A DNA stretch of 19,875 nt from Clostridiaceae bacterium. GTDB taxonomy: Bacteria; Bacillota; Clostridia; Oscillospirales; Acutalibacteraceae. The notes below the pieces were generated by a model. The model was not told the origin of the DNA and made no database searches. It saw only the letters and a program-made list of their open reading frames with translations. The translations under genes were made by a program, and so were the position numbers. This document shows, piece after piece, positions 1-7,477 of this stretch (positions are counted from its first letter, which is position 1; every line of letters begins with the position of its first letter). The stretch is from assembly GCA_016293225.1 (NCBI GenBank), contig JAEDEQ010000032.1:1-19875 (forward strand), read 5' to 3'.

Positions 1-672
1 GCTGTTCCCGCAACCTGCAGCTCAACCGGTCTTACCGAGGGCTATACCTGCTCAGTCTGCGGTCTGGTTGTTGAACAGGAAGTTGTTGAAAAGCGTCCCC
101 ACACGGAAGTGATTGACGCCGCCGTTGCCGCAACCTGCACCGAAAAGGGCAAGACAGAGGGCAAGCACTGCTCGGTCTGCAACACCGTAATTGAACCGCA
201 GAAGGAAACGGACGCTCTCGGCCACGATATGGTAGTTACCAAGGAAGGCTACGCAGCAACCTGCACCGAAAAAGGTTTCACTGATGCGAAAAAGTGCTCT
301 CGCTGTGACGTTGTTGAAGAACAGACCGAAATTCCGGCAACCGGACATACTCTTGTTACCGAATACGGCAGAGAAGCCACCTGCACCGAGGACGGTCTGA
401 GCGACCGTGTTTTCTGCCAGGTCTGCGGCTATGTTGAAAAAGAGCAGGAGGTCATTGAAAGCTTCGGCGGACATGAGGATCTCGATAACGACGGCTTCTG
501 TGACCGCTGCGGAACAGAGGTTGAAAAGCCGCAATCCGGTAACACCTGCGACCATATGTGCCATAAGGGCGGTATTGTCGGCTGGCTTTGGAAGAGTATC
601 CTTTGCCCGATTATCAAGTTCTTAGGCATTGAGCAGAAATGCAAGTGCGGCGTAGACCATTGGACAAAGTAA
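1..672 (+). CDS. Cys-rich repeat protein, probably secreted or surface-attached (3' part only)
   Basis: The reading frame is open from the first base and ends at TAA 670-672, so the N-terminus lies outside the window; the internal ATG at 109 is inside a repeat and is not a credible start. The visible 223 residues hold four copies of a roughly 40-residue unit of the form ATC(S/T)..G.T.....CS.C, each with three cysteines, then a DLDNDGFCDRCG segment that resembles an Asp-rich calcium-loop/CxxC motif. The C-terminus has a CDHMCHKGG motif, a hydrophobic stretch (VGWLWKSILCPIIKFLGI) and a closing KCKCGVDHW. I associate such repeats and tails with large secreted proteins of gut Clostridia, but no function is established from this sequence. 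The hydrophobic segment between Cys/His clusters could be an anchor or sorting signal (inference). A terminator follows directly. Confidence 0.8.
   Translation, partial: AVPATCSSTGLTEGYTCSVCGLVVEQEVVEKRPHTEVIDAAVAATCTEKGKTEGKHCSVCNTVIEPQKETDALGHDMVVTKEGYAATCTEKGFTDAKKCSRCDVVEEQTEIPATGHTLVTEYGREATCTEDGLSDRVFCQVCGYVEKEQEVIESFGGHEDLDNDGFCDRCGTEVEKPQSGNTCDHMCHKGGIVGWLWKSILCPIIKFLGIEQKCKCGVDHWTK
10..495 (+). repeat. Four tandem coding repeats of 120-126 nt
   Basis: The GC(A/C) ACC TGC codons that open each unit fall at 10, 130, 256 and 376, a period of 120, 126 and 120 nt (40-42 residues). Each unit encodes ATC, then a CS.C or C..C pair 11 residues later, then a Glu/Val-rich stretch ending near a His. 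The units have diverged at nucleotide level, so this is an old protein repeat rather than a fresh duplication. The array probably continues leftwards out of the window. Confidence 0.85.
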
Positions 673-686
673 ACTGAATTTCAGGA

Positions 687-719
687 GGCTGTTCTGTGTT
701 TTCGGAACAGCCCCTTTTT
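687..719 (+). terminator. Rho-independent terminator of the Cys-rich repeat gene
   Basis: The arms GGCTGTTC (687-694) and GAACAGCC (705-712) form an 8-bp stem with a 10-nt loop, followed by CC and TTTTT at 715-719. It lies 15 bases after the stop codon. Confidence 0.85.
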
Positions 720-742
720 GCGCCTTTATCGCAAAAGAATAA

Positions 743-780
743 CCGCACGTTTTGCAGCATTCAGAAAACGTGCGGTTTTT
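743..780. terminator. Hairpin between convergent genes, likely bidirectional
   Basis: CCGCACGTTTT (743-753) pairs perfectly with AAAACGTGCGG (765-775) around an 11-nt loop, and TTTTT follows on the + strand. On the - strand it lies 27 bases past the tarJ stop and is followed by a T-rich run (TTATTCTTTT), so it probably ends tarJ transcription and backs up the previous terminator. The same GTGCGGTTTTT right arm recurs at 13841 and 14998. Confidence 0.8.
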
Positions 781-806
781 ATTGTAATACGGCAAAGTCC
801 TCTGCC

Positions 807-1832
807 TTATTTTTCCCATTTCATAATGGTTTTGCCGAAAGCTTTTTTGGTGTCGAGCTCAAACGCTTCGTTCATGTCCTTGATTGAACGCACAGGCTTG
901 ACAATGCCCACCATGTGCGAAAGATACTCGATAATTTCGGGATATCTGTCATACATATCAACGGTTTTTACAAAGTCTTCGCGGCCGCTTCGGCTGCTTC
1001 CGAACATACGAAGTCCCTTTTCAAGAATCATTCTTGTGTTGATGGGAACGGGGTATTCCGAAACGCCGAGGATTGAAATTGTTCCCTCGGGGTTGATATA
1101 ATCTATAATCTGGTTGATGGCCACCTGCGAGCCGTTGCCGCCGACGCACTCAAACGCATGGTCAATATGCATATCGTCCGGAATTTCCGTTGTGAGGAAG
1201 GTTTCATCAACAAAGGTGAAGTCGGCAAGCTTTTTCGGAACAACGCCGAAAACATAGATTTTTGTTTCGGGGAAAAATTTCTTGAGGAAGATGCTGGTCA
1301 TATAGCTGAGGTTTCCGTCGCCCCAAACGCCGATTACATTGCGCCTTTGGTGGGCTATTTTATCAAAACGTGAAATTGCGTGAACGCCTACCGACACAAT
1401 TTCGGTGAAAGCGGCAATCTCATCAGGAATACTTTCCGGAAGCAGAACAAGGCGGTCGGCAGGAAGCTGAACATATTCCTGCATGAAGCCGTCAAAGCCG
1501 CTTGCGCGGAATTTGCTTGAGCGCAGGTAATTTTCGGCAATAACCTCGTCCTTTTGGGTCGGCGTGTTCGGGACCATCACGACCCTGTCGCCGGGTTTGA
1601 ACGAACCGTCCGGAGCATAAACGACCTCTCCGATACCCTCGTGAATAAGAGCCATGGGGAGCTTTTTGGCAAGCACCTTGGCGTCGCGGGTACCCTGGAA
1701 ATACCTTTGATCGGCGTTGCAGATGGAAAGATAGGTCGGCTTGACGATAACGTCCTGAGAAAAGATGTCGATCTCATTGAAAGCAATTTCAATCTTTCTC
1801 GGCTGAGTCAATCTGTAAACTGTATTAAGCAT
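807..1832 (-). CDS. tarJ: Ribulose-5-phosphate reductase, TarJ type (CDP-ribitol pathway)
   Basis: This 341-residue medium-chain dehydrogenase would reduce D-ribulose 5-phosphate to D-ribitol 5-phosphate with NADPH in the cytoplasm, supplying TarI. The N-terminal half has the catalytic zinc ligands typical of the family: C38 in ICNADQRYF, H64-E65 in LIHEGIGEV, and a further Glu in FTEIVSVG. The four cysteines of the structural zinc lobe of ordinary alcohol dehydrogenases are absent, as in TarJ. The nucleotide-binding segment is GVWGDGNLSYM near 168-178, and FECVGGNGSQ follows. The ICNADQRYF signature together with tarI immediately upstream supports TarJ over a generic alcohol dehydrogenase. 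The ATG at 1832 has GAAAGGA upstream and lies 27 bases after the tarI stop, so the genes are probably co-transcribed. Length is normal for the family. Confidence 0.88.
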   Translation of the reverse strand: MLNTVYRLTQPRKIEIAFNEIDIFSQDVIVKPTYLSICNADQRYFQGTRDAKVLAKKLPMALIHEGIGEVVYAPDGSFKPGDRVVMVPNTPTQKDEVIAENYLRSSKFRASGFDGFMQEYVQLPADRLVLLPESIPDEIAAFTEIVSVGVHAISRFDKIAHQRRNVIGVWGDGNLSYMTSIFLKKFFPETKIYVFGVVPKKLADFTFVDETFLTTEIPDDMHIDHAFECVGGNGSQVAINQIIDYINPEGTISILGVSEYPVPINTRMILEKGLRMFGSSRSGREDFVKTVDMYDRYPEIIEYLSHMVGIVKPVRSIKDMNEAFELDTKKAFGKTIMKWEK

Positions 1833-1859
1833 TGCGTTTTTCCTTTCATGTCACACCGT

Positions 1860-2573
1860 TCAGTCGGCGATTTCCTCATCAAGGAGGGCTTTTGCAACCC
1901 TGAGGTCATACGGATAGGTGATTTTGATGTTGTGAACCTCGCCCTGAATAAGGCGGACGGGGAAGCCTTTCATGCTGAAAATTTTGCAGGCGTCGGTAAG
2001 GATGCTCTTTTCATCATCGGTAAGGCTTTCATAAAGCTCCTTGAGCTTTTTCGCCTTAAAGGCCTGCGGAGTCTGACCCTGATAAAGGCGGCTCCTGTCC
2101 GGAATGGAGCTGATGGTTTCCTTGTCTGCGCTTTCAACAATGGTGTCCGTTGCAGGAACAACCGTGTCCGTTGCACCGAACCTGATTGCGGCGTCGATGT
2201 TTTCGTCGATTATGCGCGCGGAAACAAAGGGACGCACCGCGTCGTGAGTAACAATGACGGTTTCATCGTCAAGGCCGTCGGTTTCTTCAATATACCTGAC
2301 GGCGTTCATGATGGTTTCGTTCCTTGTTGAGCCGCCCTTGAGAACGATTACGCGCTCGTTTTCGGGCAGGTGCTTTGCAAGAATGTTCTTTGTGTAGCTT
2401 ACCCACTGATCGGGGCAGAGAATTATTATCTTTTTGAATGCGCTGTTGACATAGAATTTTTCAACAGTGTGAACGATGATGGGCTTATTCTTGAGAGTCA
2501 GGTACTGCTTCGGCTTTTCAAGGTTTCCCATTCTGCTGCCGATGCCGCCGGCGGCGATTACTGCGTATATCAT
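1860..2573 (-). CDS. tarI: Ribitol-5-phosphate cytidylyltransferase, TarI (IspD-like fold)
   Basis: This 237-residue cytidylyltransferase would join CTP and D-ribitol 5-phosphate to give CDP-ribitol and pyrophosphate, the activated ribitol for teichoic acid-type polymers or capsules. The N-terminal nucleotide-binding loop reads IAAGGIGSRMG followed by KPKQYL. Further family motifs are THDAVRPFVS, VPATDTIVES, GQTPQAFK and, near the C-terminus, GEVHNIKITYPYDL. IspD, a paralogue of the methylerythritol phosphate pathway, has the same fold; the adjacent tarJ decides in favour of TarI. I place the start at ATG 2573, giving MIYAVIAAGG, because GAGG lies 8 bases ahead. The GTG three codons upstream overlaps that ribosome site. 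A consensus promoter lies 50-80 bases upstream. No polymerase or glycosyltransferase gene that uses CDP-ribitol is in the window. Confidence 0.88.
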   Translation of the reverse strand: MIYAVIAAGGIGSRMGNLEKPKQYLTLKNKPIIVHTVEKFYVNSAFKKIIILCPDQWVSYTKNILAKHLPENERVIVLKGGSTRNETIMNAVRYIEETDGLDDETVIVTHDAVRPFVSARIIDENIDAAIRFGATDTVVPATDTIVESADKETISSIPDRSRLYQGQTPQAFKAKKLKELYESLTDDEKSILTDACKIFSMKGFPVRLIQGEVHNIKITYPYDLRVAKALLDEEIAD

Positions 2574-2623
2574 TTTTTTCACCTCAAAAAATTAGTTTTG
2601 GAATGTTGTATTAATAACAATTA

Positions 2624-2652
2624 ATTTTACTCCATATCGCACGTTTTGTCAA
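2624..2652 (-). promoter_or_regulatory. Sigma-A-type promoter of tarI-tarJ
   Basis: Read on the - strand, TTGACA (2652-2647) is separated by exactly 17 bases from TAAAAT (2629-2624). Transcription would begin near 2617 and give a leader of about 45 bases before the tarI ATG. Confidence 0.85.
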
Positions 2653-2801
2653 CTTTAAAAACCCGGCTGCGGCGCGGTTGCGCTCATTTTCAAAGCGTGA
2701 GACTGCGCTTTTTGCAAAATCCGGCCGGAAGCAGTCTGAATGCCGATAATGAATTAACAATGAATTTTCGTATAATAAGGAAATATTTTTCCGAAACTTA
2801 C
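2653..2801. other. Intergenic stretch between divergent tarIJ and mre promoters
   Basis: The spacer between the divergent genes spans 2574-2902 (329 bases). It holds the tarI promoter at its left end and the mreB promoter at its right. The middle begins with a GC-rich block (about 2661-2745) containing a small inverted repeat, GACTGC at 2701-2706 and GCAGTC at 2731-2736, then becomes AT-rich. I see no gene, RNA family or terminator in it. Confidence 0.5.
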
Positions 2802-2830
2802 TTGAGTATAGACTTATTTTGTTATATAAT
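2802..2830 (+). promoter_or_regulatory. Promoter of the mreB operon
   Basis: TTGAGT (2802-2807), a 17-base spacer and a perfect TATAAT (2825-2830) lie about 70 bases ahead of the mreB ATG. This would be the main promoter of mreB through the minD-like gene, as no strong internal promoter or terminator was seen in that run. Confidence 0.75.
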
Positions 2831-2902
2831 GATATAACTCATACTTTGATAACTGCAATTTTTGTCTGCCAATTTTACATTTTATCGGGAGGGAGAAGCG
2901 AT

Positions 2903-3913
2903 ATGCTTTTTTCACAGGATATAGGAATCGACCTCGGAACGGCCAACACGCTTGTCTTTGTCAAGGGCAAGGGCATTGTTATCAGGGAGCCGTCCGTTGT
3001 TGCCGTCAATGTCAGCGCAAGACCCGGCAAGGTGGTCGCCGTCGGCAACAAGGCCAAGGAAATGATCGGCCGCACTCCCGGCTCGATAACAGCCATGCGT
3101 CCGCTCAAGGACGGCGTTATTGCGGATTTTGACGTAACCGCAGAAATGCTGCGCAAATTTATTCAGAAAGCTATGGGCAATTCTTTTTTTGCAAAGGCGC
3201 GCGTTGTCATCTGTATTCCCTCCGGTGTTACCGAGGTTGAAAGGAGAAACGTGCATGACGTTGCCATTGAGGCCGGCGCAAAGTATGTCAGCCTTATTGA
3301 AGAGCCTATGGCGGCGGCTATCGGCGCAGGACTTCCCGTCTCCCAGGCCATCGGCAGCATGGTTGTCGATATCGGCGGAGGAACGGCGGAGGTTGCGGTT
3401 ATCTCTCTCGGAGATATAGTGACCTCGCGCTCGGTCAGAACTGCCGGAGACAGCTTTGACAGCGCCATTATCCAGTATGTCAAGAAAAAATATAACCTCC
3501 TCATCGGTGAACGCACCGCAGAGGACATCAAGATTAAAATCGGCTCGGCCGCCCCTTATGAGGGCGAGGGTCAGATGGAGGTCAAGGGCAGGAACCTTGT
3601 TGACGGACTGCCGAAAAACGTTACCGTGACCAGCGAGGAAATCCGCGAATCGCTTTCGGACTGCGTGGGCCAGATTGTTGAGGCGGTGCGGGAAACGCTT
3701 GAAAAAACGCCGCCGGAGCTTTCGGCGGACATCATCGACCACGGTATTATGCTCACCGGCGGCTCAGCGCTGCTGCGCGGTCTGGACAAGCTCATTGCCG
3801 ATGAAACGGGAATGCCCGTCAATATTGCGGATAATCCGCTTGACTGCGTTGTTGACGGCACCGGAATTTATCTTGAATCCGACGTTCTCGGCTCAATCGG
3901 AAAAAGACTATGA
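2903..3913 (+). CDS. mreB: Rod shape-determining actin homologue MreB
   Basis: MreB is a bacterial actin that forms ATP-dependent membrane-bound filaments and directs lateral wall synthesis by the elongation complex. The 336 residues carry the actin-family phosphate and nucleotide motifs in order: DIGIDLGTANT (6-16), EEPMAAAIGAG (133-143, containing the expected catalytic Glu), DIGGGTAEVAV (156-166), and LTGGSALLRGLDKLI near the C-terminus. Length is standard. The start is set at ATG 2903 because GGAGG (2888-2892) precedes it at good spacing and homologues begin MLFSxDIGIDLGT; an in-frame ATG at 2819 would lie within the promoter. mreC, mreD and a PBP2 follow in the same direction, the classic elongasome cluster. 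MreB and its paralogue Mbl are hard to separate by eye; the mreCD linkage favours MreB. Confidence 0.96.
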   Translation: MLFSQDIGIDLGTANTLVFVKGKGIVIREPSVVAVNVSARPGKVVAVGNKAKEMIGRTPGSITAMRPLKDGVIADFDVTAEMLRKFIQKAMGNSFFAKARVVICIPSGVTEVERRNVHDVAIEAGAKYVSLIEEPMAAAIGAGLPVSQAIGSMVVDIGGGTAEVAVISLGDIVTSRSVRTAGDSFDSAIIQYVKKKYNLLIGERTAEDIKIKIGSAAPYEGEGQMEVKGRNLVDGLPKNVTVTSEEIRESLSDCVGQIVEAVRETLEKTPPELSADIIDHGIMLTGGSALLRGLDKLIADETGMPVNIADNPLDCVVDGTGIYLESDVLGSIGKRL

Positions 3914-3925
3914 GAAAGGAACGGC

Positions 3926-3944
3926 AAGGGCTCAAAAAGCCCTT
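3926..3944 (+). other. Intercistronic hairpin between mreB and mreC
   Basis: AAGGGCT (3926-3932) and AGCCCTT (3938-3944) form a perfect 7-bp stem with a CAAAA loop. No T-run follows, so it is unlikely to terminate transcription. It sits just upstream of an mreC start that has no clear ribosome-binding site, so it could affect mRNA stability or mreC translation (inference). Confidence 0.5.
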
Positions 3945-3961
3945 ATCCGTGTTGAATAAAA

Positions 3962-4825
3962 ATGCGAAGGTTTTTTAAAAGCACACGGTTTAAAGCTTTT
4001 GTGCTTGTGATCTGCGCGCTGCTTGTCGGGGCAATTCTTGCCTCAGTTTCCTCAAGCGCTTCCTCGCCGTTCACAAGCATTGTTTCGGTTGCTTTTTCGC
4101 CGCTTCAAAAGCTTTCAGGCGCAATTGCGGACAGGTTTGAATGGTTCACCTCCTCTTTTGCCCGTGTTTCAACGTATAAAAACGAAAACGAACAGCTGCG
4201 CGACAAAATTGCCGACTATGAAAAAAAGCTTGCCGATTACGACGAGATGAAGCACAAAATTTCGGCATACGAGGAAATGCTTGAGGTTAAGGAGGAGAAT
4301 CCGGAGCTGAAGCTTTGCCGTGCGGAAATCATCGGTACCGATTCCGCCGACGTTTTTTCCTCGCTTATCATTGACAAGGGCAGCAGCGACGGCATTGCGG
4401 TCAACGACCCGGTTGTCAGCGGAAATTATGTTGTCGGAATTATTAAAAAGGTCAATCCGACCTACAGCGTTGCCCAGTCGATACTGAACCCGGCGGTAAA
4501 CATCAGCGCCATTGAAAGCGAAACGCGCGAGACTGCTTACGTTACCGCGGCAACCGAGCAGTCGCTTCAGGGCAAGTGCATTATGGCCGGACTTGAAAGG
4601 ACAACCGATATTGCTCCGGGAGGAATTGTTCTGACCTCCGGCATCGGCGGCGTCTATCCCAAGGGCTTGATTCTTGGAACGGTCACACAGGTTTGCGACA
4701 GTGATTATGACCTGACAAGCTATGCCGTGATAACGCCCGGCGCAAAGATTGACGAGCTTGAAGATATTTTTGTCATCACCGATTTCAAGGGTCAGGGTGT
4801 TGAGCAGATTGAACGAGAGGACTGA
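3962..4825 (+). CDS. mreC: Rod shape-determining protein MreC
   Basis: MreC is the membrane-anchored extracytoplasmic scaffold that binds and activates PBP2 in the elongation complex. The 287 residues show a short basic N-terminus, one membrane helix at about 11-31, a Glu/Lys-rich coiled coil at about 60-112, then the beta-rich MreC domain with SLIIDKGSSDGIAVNDPVVS and a C-terminal half containing GIGGVYPKGLILGTV. These are family hallmarks and the length is typical. The start at ATG 3962 is unusual for this operon in having no recognisable Shine-Dalgarno sequence (the preceding bases are GTTGAATAAAA); a hairpin lies just ahead. The stop at 4825 is four bases before the mreD start, suggesting coupled translation. 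Confidence 0.93.
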   Translation: MRRFFKSTRFKAFVLVICALLVGAILASVSSSASSPFTSIVSVAFSPLQKLSGAIADRFEWFTSSFARVSTYKNENEQLRDKIADYEKKLADYDEMKHKISAYEEMLEVKEENPELKLCRAEIIGTDSADVFSSLIIDKGSSDGIAVNDPVVSGNYVVGIIKKVNPTYSVAQSILNPAVNISAIESETRETAYVTAATEQSLQGKCIMAGLERTTDIAPGGIVLTSGIGGVYPKGLILGTVTQVCDSDYDLTSYAVITPGAKIDELEDIFVITDFKGQGVEQIERED

Positions 4826-4829
4826 AACT

Positions 4830-5375
4830 GTGAAAACCTTGCTTTCAAGCTATAAAAAAAGCCTTTACATAAGAAGAGCGCTGCTGGCTCTTCTTGTTGT
4901 GCTGACTGCGCTTTTTCAGAACACAAGGGGCGCCCTTTTGCAGGTGAACGGCGTGCGCGCAATGCCTCTTGCGGTGCTTGTTGCCGTTATTGCGCTTTTT
5001 GAGCGCAGCCTTGCCGGCTTTTTCTTCGGTTTTCTTGCCGGCGTTCTTTGGGACTTTGCTTCCGCCGGCGGCGACGGCTTTTTTGCCGTTGTGCTTTGCC
5101 TTGCGGGCTTTTTGTGCGGCGCGGCGTCAAGCTTTCTGCTCAGGACAAACGTTTTTTCCGCGCTTGCAGCGTCGTTTGTCTCAATTCTTCTGACCCTTTG
5201 CGCATACTGGTTCTGCTTTTTGTTCCTCAAGGGCTATGACCCGTCGGCAAAGCTGCTTTTGAGCTATTATCTTCCCTCGTGCTTTTACACGCTTATTTTT
5301 GCACCGATATATTATTATCTGATAAAGGGGCTGAAAAATGCTCTTGACGGCCCCAAAAGATTCGTCACGGATTAA
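4830..5375 (+). CDS. mreD: Rod shape-determining membrane protein MreD
   Basis: MreD is a small polytopic membrane protein of the elongation complex, poorly conserved in sequence. The 181 residues are strongly hydrophobic, with about five membrane segments: ALLALLVVLTALF, MPLAVLVAVIALF, AGFFFGFLAGVLWDF, FFAVVLCLAGFLCG and a C-terminal pair ending FAPIYYYLIKGL. The FLAGVLWDF stretch matches the FxxGlxxD motif of MreD. I chose GTG 4830 because GAGAGGA precedes it by 8 bases and it follows the mreC stop by four bases; an upstream in-frame ATG (4749) would overlap mreC extensively. Position between mreC and PBP2 makes the assignment firm despite low sequence conservation. Confidence 0.88.
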   Translation: MKTLLSSYKKSLYIRRALLALLVVLTALFQNTRGALLQVNGVRAMPLAVLVAVIALFERSLAGFFFGFLAGVLWDFASAGGDGFFAVVLCLAGFLCGAASSFLLRTNVFSALAASFVSILLTLCAYWFCFLFLKGYDPSAKLLLSYYLPSCFYTLIFAPIYYYLIKGLKNALDGPKRFVTD

Positions 5376-5437
5376 AACCTACATTCGGAGCGCTTTAGAT
5401 TTACGCAATTTTTTAAGGAAAGGATGGTCGCGTTTTT

Positions 5438-7465
5438 ATGAAAGGAAAAGTCAGCAAAAAAAGGAATACGGCTGTCATTATCCTGATTGCTGCCGTTTTT
5501 GCCGCGTTCCTTTTTAAGCTTTGGGATATTCAGGTCGTCTCTGCAGGCAATGTCAGGCAGGAGGCTGTTAAGGGCGTTGAAATTGACGTTGAACCCGTCA
5601 GGGGAGAGATTCTTGACCGCGACGGAAACACCCTTGCAACCAGCAGGCAGGTAAGGACGGTCGTTTTCAATTACTTTACCTTTCCTTCGGGAAGCGAGAG
5701 CGAGAAGCGCAATAAAATCATTTTTGAGCTTCTTTCGCTTTTTGACCGCGCCGGCGCAGAGTGGGTTGACGAGCTTCCGATAAAGGTGAGCAAAAGCGGA
5801 AAGCTTTATTTTGCAAAGGGCAAGGAAAACGAGGTTTCCTATCTTCGCTCCTCGGCTTTTCTTGACCTTAACCCGTATGCAACGGTGCAGAACTGCTTTG
5901 ACGCCCTTGTGCAGAAATATTCGCTTGAAGCCTATCCTCTTTCGCAGGCAAGGGACATTGCCTCGGTCTATTACTCAATGGTCAAGGACGGCTTCAATTC
6001 CGGCACGCCCTATGTTTTTGCAAAAGACATTTCCGCCGCGCTTGCTTCGGATATCAAGGAAAAAAGCGATGTTTTTACCGGCGTTGACGTTCAGATAAAG
6101 TCCGAGCGCGAATACCCGGACGGAACCGTTGCCGCCCATGTGCTCGGCATTGTCGGCGCCATCAGCCCCGAGGAATACGAGGCAAAGAAAAACGAAGGCT
6201 ATTCGCTTAACGATACCATTGGAAAAAACGGAATCGAATATGCCTTTGAATCGAATCTCCGCGGAGAAAAGGGAAAAAAGCGCGTTACCACCGACTCCGA
6301 CGGAAACACCACGGAAAAATACATCACTCTTCCCCAAAACGGCGATACCGTTATTCTCACTATCCGAAAGGATCTGCAAAAGGTTGCCCAGGACGCACTT
6401 GAAAAGCTTATTCTCGGCTTCAAGGAGGACAATGCAAACGTAACGGGCGGCTCCGTTGTTGTTATGGACACCAAAAACAACGATATCCTTGCCTGTGCAA
6501 GCTATCCGTCATATGATCTTTCAAAATATTCAAAGAATGCGTCAAAGCTCAATTCCGACCCGGACAAGCCGCTCTGGAACCGCGCGCTGATGAGTACCTA
6601 TACGCCCGGTTCAACAATCAAGCCGGCAGTTGCAATGGCGGGGCTTGAGGAAAAAATAATCGATAAGGATACCGTTATAACCTGTAACGGCATTTATACC
6701 CATTATAAGGACTACCGTCCCACCTGCACAGGTTACCACGGAAGAATGAATGTTATTTATGCGCTTTTTAACAGCTGCAACATTTTCTTTTATGAAACCT
6801 CGCGTCTGCTCGGCATTGAAAAGCTTAACGATTACTTTACCATGTTCGGACTCGGCGAGGAAACGGGGGTTGAAATCGGCGAATCAAAGGGTATTGTTGA
6901 CTCGGTTGCGTTCAGGACGGAGAAGGGTGAGCTCTGGACGCCCGGTCTTACCATTCAGGCCGGTATCGGCCACGGCGACAACCAGTTCACGCCCGTTCAG
7001 CTTTGCTCCTACGCTTCGGTAATTGCAAACCGCGGCGTCCGCCACAAGGCGCATTTTGTCAAGTCAATTATGAAATCCGATTACAGCGAAACCGTATATA
7101 CCGCGCAGGATCAGATTCTTTCCGAGGCAAACTTCAGCGATAAAAACTGGGATCTTGTCTATGAGGGTATGCTCCTTGTCGGAACGGAAAGCTACGCCGA
7201 TTTTTCCGGCGTGCCGGTCAAGGTTGCCGCAAAAACCGGAACCACAACGGTGCAAAAGGCCGGCAACGGCAAAAGGGAAAAGAACAACGGTCTTATTCTG
7301 GCTTTTGCGCCGTATGATAACCCGCAGATAGCGGTGTCCGTTGTTGTTGAGGGCGCAACAAGCGGCGGCTCAACGGCTCCCGTTGCCGCTGCGATATTGG
7401 AGCAGTATTTTGCCGCTCCGCAGGGCGAACAGACTGCGCAGACAGAGGGAGTATTGCTCAGATAA
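5438..7465 (+). CDS. mrdA: Class B penicillin-binding protein 2 (elongation transpeptidase)
   Basis: This 675-residue bitopic protein is the peptidoglycan transpeptidase of the lateral-wall complex, working with RodA outside the membrane. It has one membrane helix (about 11-28), the PBP dimerisation motif RGEILDRDG at 55-63, and a transpeptidase domain with all three active-site motifs: S392-T-I-K395 in YTPGSTIKP, S446-C-N448, and K599-T-G601 in KTGTTTV. The pedestal segment with EYPDGTVAAHVLG is also typical. Gene order mreBCD-PBP2 supports MrdA (PBP2) over the division PBP3 or sporulation SpoVD, and no PASTA domain is present at the C-terminus. The ribosome site AAGGA (5420-5424) is 13 bases from the ATG, slightly long. 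The minD-like gene starts 12 bases after the stop. rodA is not in the window. Confidence 0.93.
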   Translation: MKGKVSKKRNTAVIILIAAVFAAFLFKLWDIQVVSAGNVRQEAVKGVEIDVEPVRGEILDRDGNTLATSRQVRTVVFNYFTFPSGSESEKRNKIIFELLSLFDRAGAEWVDELPIKVSKSGKLYFAKGKENEVSYLRSSAFLDLNPYATVQNCFDALVQKYSLEAYPLSQARDIASVYYSMVKDGFNSGTPYVFAKDISAALASDIKEKSDVFTGVDVQIKSEREYPDGTVAAHVLGIVGAISPEEYEAKKNEGYSLNDTIGKNGIEYAFESNLRGEKGKKRVTTDSDGNTTEKYITLPQNGDTVILTIRKDLQKVAQDALEKLILGFKEDNANVTGGSVVVMDTKNNDILACASYPSYDLSKYSKNASKLNSDPDKPLWNRALMSTYTPGSTIKPAVAMAGLEEKIIDKDTVITCNGIYTHYKDYRPTCTGYHGRMNVIYALFNSCNIFFYETSRLLGIEKLNDYFTMFGLGEETGVEIGESKGIVDSVAFRTEKGELWTPGLTIQAGIGHGDNQFTPVQLCSYASVIANRGVRHKAHFVKSIMKSDYSETVYTAQDQILSEANFSDKNWDLVYEGMLLVGTESYADFSGVPVKVAAKTGTTTVQKAGNGKREKNNGLILAFAPYDNPQIAVSVVVEGATSGGSTAPVAAAILEQYFAAPQGEQTAQTEGVLLR

Positions 7466-7477
7466 GGAGATAAAAGC

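Noticed and set aside
10..495. CRISPR-like periodicity of 120 nt
   Set aside because: Repeats are diverged, in frame and encode regular Cys motifs; there are no identical repeats with unique spacers.
1554..2330. 258-codon + strand open frame across tarJ and tarI
   Set aside because: Antisense to two well-supported genes, with no family resemblance and no ribosome site; a by-product of codon bias on the other strand.
1860..2573. IspD of the isoprenoid pathway
   Set aside because: Same fold, but the adjacent TarJ and the TarI-like N- and C-terminal motifs favour ribitol-5-phosphate cytidylyltransferase.
2574..2582. GTG 2582 as the tarI start
   Set aside because: The GTG overlaps the GAGG ribosome site that serves ATG 2573, where homologues start.
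2819..2902. N-terminal extension of MreB from ATG 2819
   Set aside because: The extension starts inside the -10 box region of the promoter and lacks a ribosome site, whereas ATG 2903 has GGAGG and the usual family N-terminus.
2912..3742. 276-codon - strand open frame inside mreB
   Set aside because: Mirror of the mreB coding frame with no recognisable protein features.
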